DNA of 64,000 bases from NCBI GenBank assembly GCA_032622095.1, contig CP136063.1, positions 212,925,982-212,989,981 of the forward strand, read 5' to 3'. A program made the translations under genes and the position numbers. Below the pieces are notes generated by a model. It had not been told where the DNA came from, did no database searches, and saw only the letters and a program-made list of their open reading frames with translations. Below, one piece after another: positions 23,527 to 34,709 of the stretch. The DNA comes from Siphonodentalium dalli. Lineage: Eukaryota > Mollusca > Scaphopoda > Gadilida > Siphonodentaliidae. Positions within the stretch are counted from its first letter, which is position 1; the number at the start of each line of letters is the position of its first letter.

Positions 23527-24146
23527 AAGCGCCCCCTCCCTGACAGTCGGACGGCAAGATTGTGAAATGCACCGATCCTGGCCATATGTAACATTATATC
23601 ATCCATCATTAAAGATCATACCCAAATTCCGAAAACATTTAGTTTAAACATAGTTTATTTTCCAACACAATTCATTACATGTTAATTTACAAATTTGTAT
23701 ATACATGTATACATAGTAAATAAATTTCTCTCTTTTCCATTTGCATTTAATTATGTATATATGTATAGATATATGTATTTCGTTGGAAAAGGAACGACAG
23801 TAAGCGTGAGCTTTTTGTAGTCGTCCCTGTACCAAGCGAAGCCCACACAGTATACGTGTTCATTAATTATAAATCGTTTATCATAATAGTATTCAGTGTG
23901 CGCGACAGTATGTGTATATGGTAGTTGGGGTGGACATAAAACTATGTTTAGCGTAGAGCAGAACAGAAGAAAAACAGTGTGTGGTTGTGCGTTATGTGCA
24001 TTTTGGGCAGAATGCCTTGAACACTCGAATGTTACCGGCCGTTGCTAATAAATATGCATGCGGATTATTGCAGTTGTAGTGCGACTATACGCTCCTGATA
24101 TATGATATATGAAGCTCAGATGCGGCTTCTAGGATTCTCATGTACA
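23527..24146. other. Spacer between LINE D and LINE E
   Basis: No gene is recognised. The right part may hold the 3' UTR of LINE E (minus strand), whose exact 3' end could not be placed. Small frames are noise. Confidence 0.5.
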
Positions 24147-24362
24147 TCATTCACTGAATCTTCCTGTGTCAAGAATGAATTTTTGAAACGATTTAAATAT
24201 GCGGCCGTTGTAGTTTTTGTTTAGATTTTCGTCTCCATAAAGAAATAAAGTGACAGTTAGTATAAGATTGTCGGGTAGACTATTTAAAAGTTCGCGGCGG
24301 GCGTGTTCGTATTGCGGGCATTGGAAAATAAAACGATACGTGTCTTCAATCGCACCACACAC
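24147..24362 (-). pseudogene. LINE E C-terminal knuckle
   Basis: A 71-residue frame beginning inside the zinc-type knuckle (C-G-A-I...FQC) and ending RRELLNSLPDN...FILDTGRFSE and a stop. It is the natural C-terminus of this LINE's ORF2, as the LINE D counterpart ends in a similar RRELYDSLPN segment. Confidence 0.7.
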
Positions 24363-24799
24363 ACAACGGTCAGTATCGGATATATAATTAGAGAGTTTGT
24401 GACTATTTAAGTTACTACATTCAGTACACAGGCGGGTACGTAATATCTGAGCTCTTCGACTGTACGAGCAATGGTACCAAGGCTTCTTTCGTTTTACATT
24501 AATGTTAATTTCTTTTTTAAATACGTCAAAATCAGATATGTTTTAGTTTCTTCTGCCAATGAATTCCACAGAGAGGTAGTTTCTAGAATAAATGAATTTT
24601 CGTGCGATTTAGTATGCCATCTATAGGGACTCTACAGTCGTTCACATTTCGAGTTTCTATGTTTGATTCGGACGTCTCAGATACACGAACAGGAAGCAAA
24701 TTGTTCAGGTAGTTAGGGGCTTTGCCTTGTATCATTTCGTGGAATAGGTATAATATCGATTTCTCGCGCCGTTTGCTTAAGAGTTCCCATCAGTTTCTT

Positions 24800-25471
24800 C
24801 TAACAGGGTTTCAAAACTGGGAAATCTATAGTTACGCCGGTTACTATGCGTGCTGCATCATATTGAATACGTTCTATGTTCAATGAATCAGTGATATTAC
24901 AGTTTCCCCAACCAGTATTCGCATATTCAAGTATAGGTCTAACCGTGGCGATATAATATTTTTCCAAAGTAGCTCTATCGACAACGATATGGGTTGCCCA
25001 TGATCCGTTTTCATTGAATGTTATACCGAGATGTTTGTGTTGGCTGACTACTTCCAAGGGGACATCGTTCATATAAAGCGGGTCGTGTACGGGCGGGAAC
25101 GTTTTTCGAGATATACACATACTTTCAGTTTTTAATGCATTGAAATTTACTTACCATCTTTTTGACCACTCTTCGAGCATTTGTATATCTTTCTGTAGGA
25201 TATGAGTTCCTTCCATGCACTGAATCGCTAATCGGCAGAAAAATCGAAGTATCATCAGCAAATAAGCGGATATTACATGATATATCGTGGACAATGTCAT
25301 AATGTAGAATAGAATAGGACCAAGGACAGAGCCTTGGGGCACTCCTGCATTTAAGGGCTTCCATTCCGATGATTCTGATCCCAACACAACTCGTTGTTCC
25401 CCGCCAGTAAGGTAATTTATCATCCAACCAAGTAAGTCCCCGCGTATGCCTATTTCTTTCAACCTATGCAC
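24800..25471 (-). pseudogene. LINE E reverse transcriptase core
   Basis: Frames 25471-25151 and 25120-24800. The first has GIRGDLLGWMINYL, VVLGSE and LNAGVPQGSVLGPILF, a canonical primer-grip-side block; the catalytic FADDTSIFL is in the overlapping frame 25427-25125 after a shift. The second has KHLGITFNENGSWATH, VRPILEYANTGWGN and IQYDAARIVTG. A KAFDKVWH block is encoded just upstream at about 25510-25480. The number of frame changes rules out a working enzyme. Confidence 0.8.
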
Positions 25472-25784
25472 AAGGCCGACGTGCCAAACTTTGTCAAACG
25501 CCTTACCTATATATATCTAAGAAGAGAAGTCTAACATCAAGGCCGTTATCCAATGATTTACTAATTATATGAGAAATCTCCGTGATTTGGTTTGATGTAG
25601 TATCGCCCGAGAGGAAACCCAATTGAAATTTCGTTAATACCTTGTTGGTTGTAAGATATTTTGTTCAATGTTTAACAACACATTTCTCGTATACTTTCCC
25701 TAGACAGCTCAGAAGAGATATAGGCATATAGTTCCCTGGATCAGACGGTTTCCCTTCTTGAAAATAGGTACAACGTTTGCTCTT

Positions 25785-26342
25785 TTACACTCTGTAGGAA
25801 AATAAGAGTTGTTCATGATTGAAGATAATATATAAGGGCTTAGCTATGCTAAGACAATGTTTTAGAACTCGTGGGCTAATGTCGTCATAACCACATGCTT
25901 TATCACTATCAGTATGTAGGTTTTTAAGTACCTCGATAATATCGTCTTCAGTAATTTTGACAGTATCGAAGGTCGCAGAAATGGGTTTTGGACTGGGATT
26001 TAAAGGGTCAGATTCGGAATCATCAACCGATAAAATACTGCAGAAGTAGTCATTTAAGAATTTTGCTTTTTCGTAGTTACTCGAATATATAAGTCCTTTC
26101 TGTTCTAGAGGAGGAATATCAGTTTTCGAGTTTCGGCTTTTCAATTTATTAAAAGTTTTCCACCATGTTGATGTCGGTGTATTTGGAGCATTTAGAGATG
26201 CCTGAATTCTATCTAACATGTCTTTTTTGGACTTCCTTATTGCTGATACAATGTCGTTTCGTTTCCTTGTGTACGTGTTCCAGTTTTGTTCGTTACGAGT
26301 TAACACAACTTTTTGGTATAGGCGTTTGTGCTGGTTAATCAT
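25785..26342 (-). pseudogene. LINE E linker and start of RT
   Basis: A 185-residue open piece with basic helices (RKRNDIVSAIRKSKKDM), STWWKTFNKLKSR, PLEQKGLIYSSNYEKAKFLNDYF, and then ITEDDIIEVLKNLHTDSDKACGYDDISP, the usual N-terminal RT block. The first three parts align with LINE D 22603-22145. Confidence 0.75.
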
Positions 26343-26722
26343 AGTTTTTTATTTTTGGGGTAAGCCATTCAGGTTCCGTTTTTCCGCATCGAATAATTTT
26401 ATGTGGAATGAATTCATAAATTTTTTCATGGATTGTTTTAGTCAAAGCTGTGTTCTAAGTATTGATCGCAAGTCAACTGAGGAAATTGCGCCATTTATGC
26501 CATCGTAATCGGCACGGTCATACTTGTAATTGTAAGTATGCGTTCTTGATTGGGTGTTTGTAGGCAGCATCAATCTCTACAAACACTGGGACGTGGAAAT
26601 GGATATAGTTCCCAAAAAAGGTGTTCCGCTCGAAGTGACATTACACTCGTCATCGGTAAGTATAACATCAATTCAAGTTTATGAGTGCTCTGTGAAATTT
26701 GTACTGTGTTTTATCATCTGTT

Positions 26723-27244
26723 TCATGCCAAACTTGGAGCATATTCCTTTGATATTCCGCATGAAGGTGAATATTGATTTTCATTTAAATCGCCAGCAAA
26801 GACAATGTGTTGGGGGCATGTGTCAGTTGCACAATCAAGGGTTTCCAGGATTCTATTCCAACAATCAATCGTTGGCGGTCGATATATAATTCCAATAAGT
26901 ATCTTTGTTGCTATTGTTGTGGTATAAACTTCAATCCAAATACATTCAAGGTCATCACGTTCTATGTCAGGTCGACGTTTGTATAATAATTCATTGCTCA
27001 TATACGCTATTACTCCCCCGCCAAGGTCCCATCTGTCATTACGTTCTTGTGCATGAAAGCCATCAACTATGAGTTCGTTGTGTGTTGTGTTACCGTCTAG
27101 CCAAGTCTCGGTGAATCCACATATATCATATTTCGACATTTCTGTCACAAGGACATCCAATTTGGGAACAATGCTCTGTACATTTAAATGTAAAATCTTT
27201 ATAGTTTTATTTACAATAGGACCAGGGTTCTCACTTATATCTCC
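26723..27244 (-). pseudogene. LINE E endonuclease, preceded by 2A
   Basis: Immediately after the 2A motif the frame continues with ILHLNVQSIVPKLDVL, an APE-type N-terminal motif, then FTETWLD with the catalytic Glu, RNDRWDLGGGVIAYM, IYRPP and FAGDLNENQ (metal-site DLN). It has no stop from the leader down to 26723. Only the last third of the endonuclease (with SDHxP) is missing from this frame. Confidence 0.8.
27218..27244 (-). other. 2A ribosome-skipping motif (LINE E)
   Basis: GDISENPGP, preceded by KLLLRC, fits the 2A consensus. It is in frame with the endonuclease. The upstream hydrophobic leader is in a different frame (27510-27235), with a TAG 12 codons above the motif's Gly, so one frameshift now separates leader and 2A. 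Confidence 0.85.
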
Positions 27245-27513
27245 ACAACGCAGCAGTAGTTTCCGAATCCAACTTGGGGAAAGCTAAATTGGGTTAACAC
27301 TTTTTGTTTCGTAGCGGTAGTATTCATCGAGAGTACAGTACACACTGTTGCCTTCAAATTGATGACAATCGATGACAAAAATATCAGCAGAATCAAGTCA
27401 AGTATCAGTCTAAGGTCTGTTCCTTTTATAATCAAAATGATTGGAACCACTAATAGTTTCGATGACAGCGGGTTACATATCTGAATGATTTTTGTGATCG
27501 AATCGCACGGTTA

Positions 27514-28388
27514 TTAAACAGACCCACCCTGCGCCTATATTCAGCGATTGGACACATCTTTGTTATAGTATACAAAGCTATTTGTTGGTGCAGGGGGTGT
27601 CTCTTAGTTGAGATTGCATATTCAGGTATTCATTAGCTGTTTGGTGGCATTTGATGATTTTATATCTGCGCTGGGTGCAATAGAGAGTGGAGAGAGTAAA
27701 GAGTGCCGTTTGAAAGGAAGTATGAAACTGAAATAAGAGGAGAGAAAGGACTGTTTCTCTGACACAGAATGAAAGTGGACGAGAAAAAGATAAACGAGAA
27801 GTGAGAGGCATGATACCATGGATGGTAATTCACTCCGGAACATAGCGGGTTGACTAGAGGATTCTTTTGATTTTGTTTAATTGTCGGTAAACGGTCCATG
27901 CTTTCTCAACTCAAAACTTTTTTTGGGCATCCTCGGTGCACGTTAACAAGCATATAATTTGAGCATTCCCTGGCAACATATAGAGATGAAAACCTATCGC
28001 GGGTGTGTTTCACATTTCGTCGCATCAGTGCTATATATAATGTCGTATGACCATTTTTCAATTTCCAGAGAAAATCGGGTTTGAAGTTTTGGTTGATCTG
28101 TTTTCATTTTGCATTGTTCTGACCTCTTTGTAATTAGGCGAATATTATCCATGACATCGAAATACATCTAGATGTGACATTTTACAGTCTAATATGCGCC
28201 CAATGCGACCTCGTCCTAATTGTGTGTAATAGTGCCGAATGTCACAGTTATAATTGGAAATCAACATGGTTTACATGTAGAATTAGTACAAACTGTGTTA
28301 CTCGCATAATTAAATCAAAACGTGAATGTGACATGACGCTATACATGTGTCTTTCGATCTTTCGAGAATCAGACAACAGTTACTGAAA
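27514..28388. other. Non-coding DNA upstream of LINE E
   Basis: No gene is seen. Three overlapping minus-strand Ser/Phe/Leu-rich frames at 27578-27899 arise from a purine-rich strip (GAGAGA words) and are judged artefacts. Confidence 0.5.
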
Positions 28389-28721
28389 TTAAAGCGGTAC
28401 TGTACACTAAATCCTTTTTATACTCAACAAAATATATGCAACAAATTAATGAATTTGAGCCATGAATGAGTGCAAATACACTCATTTACCCTATATGGAT
28501 GATACACACGCAATGGTAATTATAACGAAAATGTATTTAATACTCAAGCCATAAATTCATTTTCATTATAATTACCATGATGTTTGCATTATTCATAGAG
28601 CATATGAGTGAATTTTGCACTAATGTATGGCTCAAATTCATTCATTTTTTGCATATATTCTGTTGAGCATAAAGGATATGGTCCCATATATGGTCGGATT
28701 TAGTGTGCAGTACCCCTTTAA
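28389..28721. mobile_element. TTAA-flanked hairpin MITE
   Basis: The 325-bp element 28393-28717 lies between TTAA repeats (28389-28392, 28718-28721). Its inverted termini read AGCGGTACTGTACACTAAATCC and, at the other end, the complement of AGGGGTACTGCACACTAAATCC. The arms continue as a long imperfect hairpin with AATGAATTTGAGCCAT on each side. It carries no coding frame. The TTAA target is shared with piggyBac-type elements, but the terminus is not the usual CCC(T), so the superfamily is unsure. Confidence 0.75.
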
Positions 28722-31352
28722 GTCTTTGCAAGTAAATAAGAACAATGCACACTATAAACTGTCCAGATACTAGAGTGGTTCTGACTGTGTCGCACATATA
28801 TATATATATGTACATGGTCGAATCATTTGTAAACAGAACAACTATGTGCATTTTATAACGGCAGTACTAGTGCGTGACACAGAAAGGTCCAGGTTATTAC
28901 ACATCGGGAAAATGCTTTTATTGGGACAAGAACCAGTCTCTCTCCAGTTTCGTTTCCTGTTACTGTCTCGCATGTCTGTTTATCTGCGAGCAATCAATGT
29001 CCCTTGTTGAATAAACTGGTTCCTGATCCAACACAGCAAACATATGAATAATTAGTAACCTGACCACTCGAGCTAAAGTGACATGTCATGGAAGAATGAT
29101 GTCGTCGAGCTGAGGATGTCAGGCCAGGCGAATGAAACTAGATACTCTGATATGAAATGTTCAGCTAGAGGGAATCAGGCAAATCATTGACATGCCATGT
29201 TATTGATGGCCTTACATGTAGGTTAGAGCATGGCATGTTTCGTCATAAAATAAAATCGACCGATGGTGTATTTCTCCCACAATACGTACATTCATTCAGT
29301 GGACCAGAAAACTGTTCATTGCATGTGTTGTGAATTTTGCTGAATGGGATGGGGTGCATGCTACGTTCAACAACTGAATGTTTGTTTTTCAAAATGCATA
29401 CATTCTGAACGCGTTGTTGCTGTCACGTTTCGCATGGTTCACAGAACCACACAATAAATGTGATAGTAACCACGCGTTCATAATGCATTTTGGAAAACAA
29501 ACATTCGTTTGTTTTGTTCACACACACTTAAAAATGTGTATTCAAATATCCAACAATTTCCAACATATCGCTTCCCACATGCAGTCATGTACGCATATGC
29601 CCACCAAGGCCACCATGCACTTGCCTCGTTACCGACTTTCCGAATTTGTAGTTTCTTCCCATTCCGAGGGATGATAGCTCGTCAGGTGACATTACAATGA
29701 AATGCAACTGTACAATACATCGTTTTGAAGAAACAGTTTATGTCGGAAATAAATCTCAACATGTTAACAAACAGGAAAACGTGAATTATCAACTTGAAAT
29801 AACATAACATATAAGTGTCTAGTACATGTGATGCCTCATTAAAGAAACACAATCTGATTAAACGCATCTAAACTACTATTTATTTGGCTTCGGGAGTAAA
29901 ACATATTTGATTCGTATCGAGGAACCGGTCCATTAAAGCTCAGAGTTAAAGCGCATGTCTGTAATAGTTGTGGAAAAAGTCAGCGCCAGATAATGCGATT
30001 TCAAAAATCGATATAATTGTGATCCTTCTGAGGTTTAGTGGATGGGTTTCGCGACTCGAATCAAATAGTGTTTATCCCCGAATCCAAAAGAAATAGTAAA
30101 TTGTGGGCGTTTAATCGGATTGTGTACCTTTAAGGAAGCTGAGAAAAATTACAACATTCAAGTCGGATCTATACATTATGACAATCGAAGCTTCGTTCCC
30201 ACTATATATTATACATGTAGGAACAATGGGTGCAGTTATGGTATCATAATAATGTGTTGATGATATTGACACCAGTTTCTGGTCGGATACCGAATCAGTC
30301 ATACTGTGCATGTGATATACACTGAAAAAGTAGGGCTATAACATGACTTTGGTTCTGAATAGAACAACAATATTTGTTTAAAGGAAATGAGGTTTTCTAT
30401 GAAAACCCGTTTAGTGGTAAATTGCTAAGTGTTGTGCCTAACCCAAGAAGAACAAACCCATATATTGGTGATCACAAAAGAGTTAACCACAATTCCGTTC
30501 AGCAACTAGTTGTTATTTTGAAAAAAATAACCAAACTCGTGTGCTGAAAGTTGCACATCGATGTATATAATGTATATATCCTTATATTCTTTTGTAAATA
30601 CTTTCTCTGTACTTCTCGATGTTCATGCGAATTATGAGAATAAATCATCATCATCAGGTTTCTCATAAGCGTGAACGGTTGAATAAAAAACCGAATCGTA
30701 GTACCGACAACGACGCGTTTTAAATCAATGTCATACTGAAAATAAACAATAAAATAGTCCAAACTGGACATAAACAATATTTAAAACTTACATGTATAGT
30801 GTATACCTTACTTGTATTTAAATTCGCGCAATATTATTTTTCGCTCAATTTTAAATTCGTACACTTTGAATTCTTCGCGCAATCTTGCACAAGTTTAAAA
30901 TTGACAAAAATATTCTGGAAAATATCATGTTTCCAACTGCATTCCGTTGCGATTCTTAATTCTTCCAGATTTAAGTAGACATAAAGACCATCCGAAATAT
31001 AAGTGCGCAGCGCGCGCAGAAGATATCGAGGATACCTACAGTTTTGTTTAAATACCGTACTAAAATATCTCATGAGTGTCGGGTATGAAAATTCGATATT
31101 TCTTTCTAGACAAAAATGAGATGTGCTAGTTATTCAAACGAAAACTGTAGGTATACCCTTGTCATTATATGCACATTATTAATGCTCAAAGCTGCTAAGT
31201 TAATTCTTACTCAATTACATGTAAGTTATTAACTCTGTTTAATTAAAGAGCGTCTGTCAGTGCTTATAAACGACGTGCCCCATCTGGATGTTTGTTCCCG
31301 TGTGTGTGAAATATAGTACTGCGGGAATTGAAATACAAGTAAGGTATATCAT
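28722..31352. other. Non-coding intron DNA, nothing recognised
   Basis: Read on both strands, no motif-bearing frame or clear repeat was found. Short open frames are AT-rich and lack splice context. Confidence 0.5.
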
Positions 31353-31760
31353 CTATCTCGATGTACATGTACACTCAAATGCAGAACTGTATAGGTTCAA
31401 AGGAACAACATGCACCATCACTCCTTCTTTTGGAAGATGGTCTCGCATTATTGTTTGTAAATGATAGGCATCCACTTGAACATACTTCGAATATCGGAGA
31501 TCTTCTCTTTCGTGTATATGTGTTTGACGTTTCGTAATCATTGGAGCTTGTGCTAGGTCATAATGAACGGATAGATTTCTCTTTGTGACCGGGATCAAAT
31601 TTACAACAGAACATATAGTTTCAGAAAAGCAAACTTTGTACTGACATTTTGTTGGTTCATCCCTCGTAATTACCAAGTGTTTTATTTGTGTTTCTATGGG
31701 ATATGAAGTTATAAACATATATCGGACTGTCAAAGTGTGTGAAGCGCGGAAGCGCTCCTC
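31353..31760 (-). other. Unidentified open reading frame
   Basis: Open from about 31760 to the stop at 31353, with the first ATG at about 31718 (MFITSYP). The encoded peptide of about 120 residues is balanced in composition, unlike AT-rich noise around it: it contains VITRDEPTKCQYKVCFSET, then NLIPVTKRNLSVHYD, HEREDLRYSKYVQVDAYHL and LPKEGVMVHVVPLN. I do not recognise a family. No signal peptide or membrane segment is seen. It could be an exon of an unknown gene, a fragment of an unrecognised mobile element or a relic; it lies in intron 1 of the lectin gene on the same strand. Confidence 0.3.
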
Positions 31761-31822
31761 TCATTACTTTGGAAGCCCGCGTTCATACACTATGAAAATG
31801 CATAAAAAAACATCTATTACTT

Positions 31823-32046
31823 ATATGTGTATATCACATGGGCCTGTAACGCGCTCCCCTGCCCACCCCTTTGCACTGACCCTATACGCGCCAATACTAT
31901 ATACGCGCCTGCTTTACGTTTTTTGTTATCATAGTCTTATATATGATACCATTAACGTAAAGCAGACGCGTATATAGTTTTGGCGTATAGTGGCAGTGCA
32001 AAGGGGAGCAGCGGAGCGCGTTACATGCCCCATGTGATGTATATAC
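31823..32046. repeat. 224-bp hairpin element
   Basis: The two halves are imperfect reverse complements: GTATATCACATGGG...TGTAACGCGCTCCCC on the left pairs with GGGGAGC...GCGCGTTACATG...CATGTGATGTATATAC on the right, and the inner TATACGCG/CTGCTTTACGTT pairs with AACGTAAAGCAG...CGCGTATA. The loop is about 20-30 bp. It is likely a small MITE; no target duplication could be fixed. Confidence 0.75.
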
Positions 32047-32318
32047 CCATTCAAAGGACAACATATAACATACAATCTGTCTAAATAATTAACTTGAATT
32101 CAAATTGATTTTCTGATTTTATTCTTCGAAGATGAAAATATCAAATATAGCGTCACTACCAATGTATACTTCCATGTACGATTTCCATCGCAAAGAAAGC
32201 ACTCATAAATCGCTCACAGTGGACTTACTATGGATAATGTGAAAATTAAGAGATGAAGCAGTATGTGCATACAGCGCAGGCAGATTGGGCGAAGGGTGGC
32301 AAAGTGAGTTTACAGGCG

Positions 32319-34709
32319 GTTATTTCGGGATCTACTAAAAGACGGGACGGGACGATTTTCCGGGACGGGACGGAACGATTTGTCTAAAAGACGGGACGGG
32401 ACGGAACGAATATTTAAAAGTCATTTTATTCGGAAATGAAAGAGTTTAGAGGCACAAACATGGTCTCAACTTGTTTATTGGTATCTACTCTATACGAATG
32501 TGATGTTTTCCCGATAAAATTGAGCGTATGCTGAACGGTGAGCGTTCGAATAACGAAGCGTCGAAATTAGGGAAATGTATCACTTCTGGGACGATAATCT
32601 AAACACTAAAAGTCATATTTCGTTTACATTTTCATGTTTGGGTGACGGATTATTGCAGAAAATGTTTGTCTAATATATACTAAATAGTAAAATAGAAGTT
32701 TGAACTTGTTTTCTGCTGATAAAAGTAGTGTTTTTATCGACGGGACGATGGTCCAGTCAACATCCGCATTCTTGAAAAATCTGCATTCCGCCGAACGAAA
32801 ATCTTCGAAAATCTTAACAGAAAAACTAGCATTATGTTCACATTTTCATGTTTGGGTGAGGGATTTTTGCAGAAAATGCTAGTCTAATATATATTAAATA
32901 GTAAAATAGAAGTTTGAACTTGTTTTCTGATGGTAAAAGTAGTGTTTTTATCGACGGGACGATGACACCTCCATTCTTGAAAAATCTCCATTCCGCCGAA
33001 CGAAAATCTTCGAAAATCTTAACAGAAAAACTAGCATTATGTTCACATTTTCATGTTTGGGTGACGGATTTTTGCAGAAAATGCTAGTCTAATATATACT
33101 AAATAGTAATATAGAAGTTTGAACTTGTTTTCTGATGGTAAAAGTGGTGTTTTTATCGACGGGACGATGACATCCGCATTCTTGAAAAATCTGCATTCCG
33201 CCGAACGAAAATCTTCGAAAATCTTAACAGAAAAACTATCATTATGTTCACATTTTCATGTTTGGGTGACGGATTTTTGCAGAAAATGCTAGTCTAATAT
33301 ATACTAAATAGTAAAATAGAAGTTTGAACTTGTTTTCTGATGGTAAAAGTAGTGTTTTTATCGACGGGGCGATGACACCTCCATTCTTGAAAAATCTGCA
33401 TTCCGCCGAACGAAAATTGTCGAAAATGTTAACAGAAAAACTAGCATTATGTTCACATTTTCATGTTTGGGTTGCGGATTTTTGCAGAAAATGTTAGTCT
33501 AATATATACTAAATAGTAAAATAGAAGTTTGAACTTGTTTTCTGATGGTAAAAGTAGTGTTTTTATCGACGGGACGATGACATCCGCATTCTTGAAAAAT
33601 CTCCATTCCGCCGAACGAAAATCTTCGAAAATCTTAACAGAAAAACTAGCATTATGTTCACATTTTCATGTTTGGGTGACGTATTTTTGCAGAAAATGCT
33701 AGTCTAATATATACTAAATAGTAAAATAGAAGTTTGAACTTGTTTTCTGATGGTAAAAGTAGTGTTTTTATCGACGGGACGATGACACCTCCATTCTTGA
33801 AAAATCTGCATTCCGCCGAACGAAAATCTTCGAAAATCTTAACAGAAAAACTTGCATTATGTTCACATTTTCATGTTTGGGTGACGGATTTTTGCAGAAA
33901 ATGCTAGTCTAATATATACTAAATAGTAAAATAGAAGTTTGAACTTGTTTTCTGATGGTAAAAGTAGTGTTTTTATCGACGGGACGATGACATCCGCATT
34001 CTTGAAAAATCAGCATTCCGCCGAACGAAAATCGTCGAAAATCTTAACAGAAAAACTAGCATTATGTTCACATTTTCATGTTTGGGTGACGGATTTTTGC
34101 AGAAAATGCTAGTCTAATATATACTATATATTTTACTATATAGTATATATTAGACTAGCATTTTCTGCAAAAATCCGTCACCCAAACATGAAAATGTGAA
34201 CGAAATGCGAGTTTTTCTGTTAAGATTTTCGACGATTTTCGTTCGGCGGAATGGAGATTTTTCAAGAATGGAGGTGTCATCGACCCGTCGATAAAAACAC
34301 TAATTTTATCAGCAGAAAACAAGTGCAAACTTCTATTTTACTATTTAGTATATATTAGACAAACATTTTCTGCAATAATCCGTCACCCAAACATGAAAAT
34401 GTAAACGAAATATGACCTTTAGTGTTTAGATTATCGTCCCAGAAGTGATAAATTTCCCTAATTTCGACGCTTCGTTATTCGAACGCCCACCGTTCAGCAT
34501 ACGCTCAATTTTATCGGCAAAACATCACATTCGTATAGAGTAGATACTAATAAACAAGTTGAGACCATGTTTGTGCCTCTAAACTCTTTCATTTCCGAAT
34601 AAAATGACTTTTAAATATTCGTTCCGTCCCGTCCCGTCTTTTAGACAAATCGTTCCGTCCCGTCCCGGAAAATCGTCCCGTCCCGTCTTTTTGTAGATCC
34701 CGTTATTTC
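32319..34709. mobile_element. Foldback element with internal 205-bp tandem repeats
   Basis: The element 32327-34701 begins GGGATCTAC and ends GTAGATCCC, flanked by a perfect 8-bp direct repeat GTTATTTC (32319-32326, 34702-34709). The inverted arms are about 550 bp or more. They begin with G-rich GACGGGACGG repeats at the ends, and then a non-repetitive part. The left arm contains a tandem array of a 205-bp unit, seven copies by landmark, while the right arm has about one. The arms meet in an AT palindrome near 34125-34140. There is no transposase, so it is non-autonomous. The 8-bp duplication is like hAT or P elements, but the termini match neither clearly. Confidence 0.85.
32616..34125 (+). 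repeat. 205-bp tandem array inside the foldback element
   Basis: The landmark CGGGACGATG (or close variant) recurs at 32741, 32955, 33160, 33365, 33570, 33775 and 33980: a first spacing of 214, then exactly 205 five times. Units differ by isolated substitutions, and alternate versions (ACATCCGCATTC and ACACCTCCATTC) roughly alternate, suggesting expansion as a higher-order pair of about 410 bp. It is non-coding. Confidence 0.9.

Larger units (their letters stand above)
24147..27513 (-). mobile_element. LINE E, 2A-carrying non-LTR retrotransposon, degenerate
   Basis: On the minus strand: a leader open from about 27510 with a hydrophobic helix, a 2A motif (27244-27218), endonuclease (27220-26723), linker and start of RT (26342-25785, with SSTWWKTFNKLK-type and DKACGYDDISPRVLK blocks), RT core (about 25510-25125), connection region (25120-24800) and a zinc-type end CGAIEDTYRFIFQC (24362-24147). 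Frameshifts separate the parts. It has the same architecture as LINE D, with which it lies head to tail about 0.6 kb apart, but the sequences are quite different. Confidence 0.85.

Noticed and set aside
23200-27244. 2A motifs as a sign of an integrated RNA virus
   Set aside because: Both are followed in frame by an APE-type endonuclease and further down by a non-LTR reverse transcriptase, so they belong to LINEs. No viral protein was seen.
27578-27899. Ser/Phe-rich secreted-looking frames
   Set aside because: Three overlapping frames over a purine-rich strip with no conserved motif and no splice or start support.
32616-34125. Evenly spaced direct repeats, CRISPR-like at first glance
   Set aside because: Units are 205 bp of continuous repeat with no unique spacers, inside a eukaryotic foldback transposon. 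The 122-bp units at 36 kb were rejected for the same reason.
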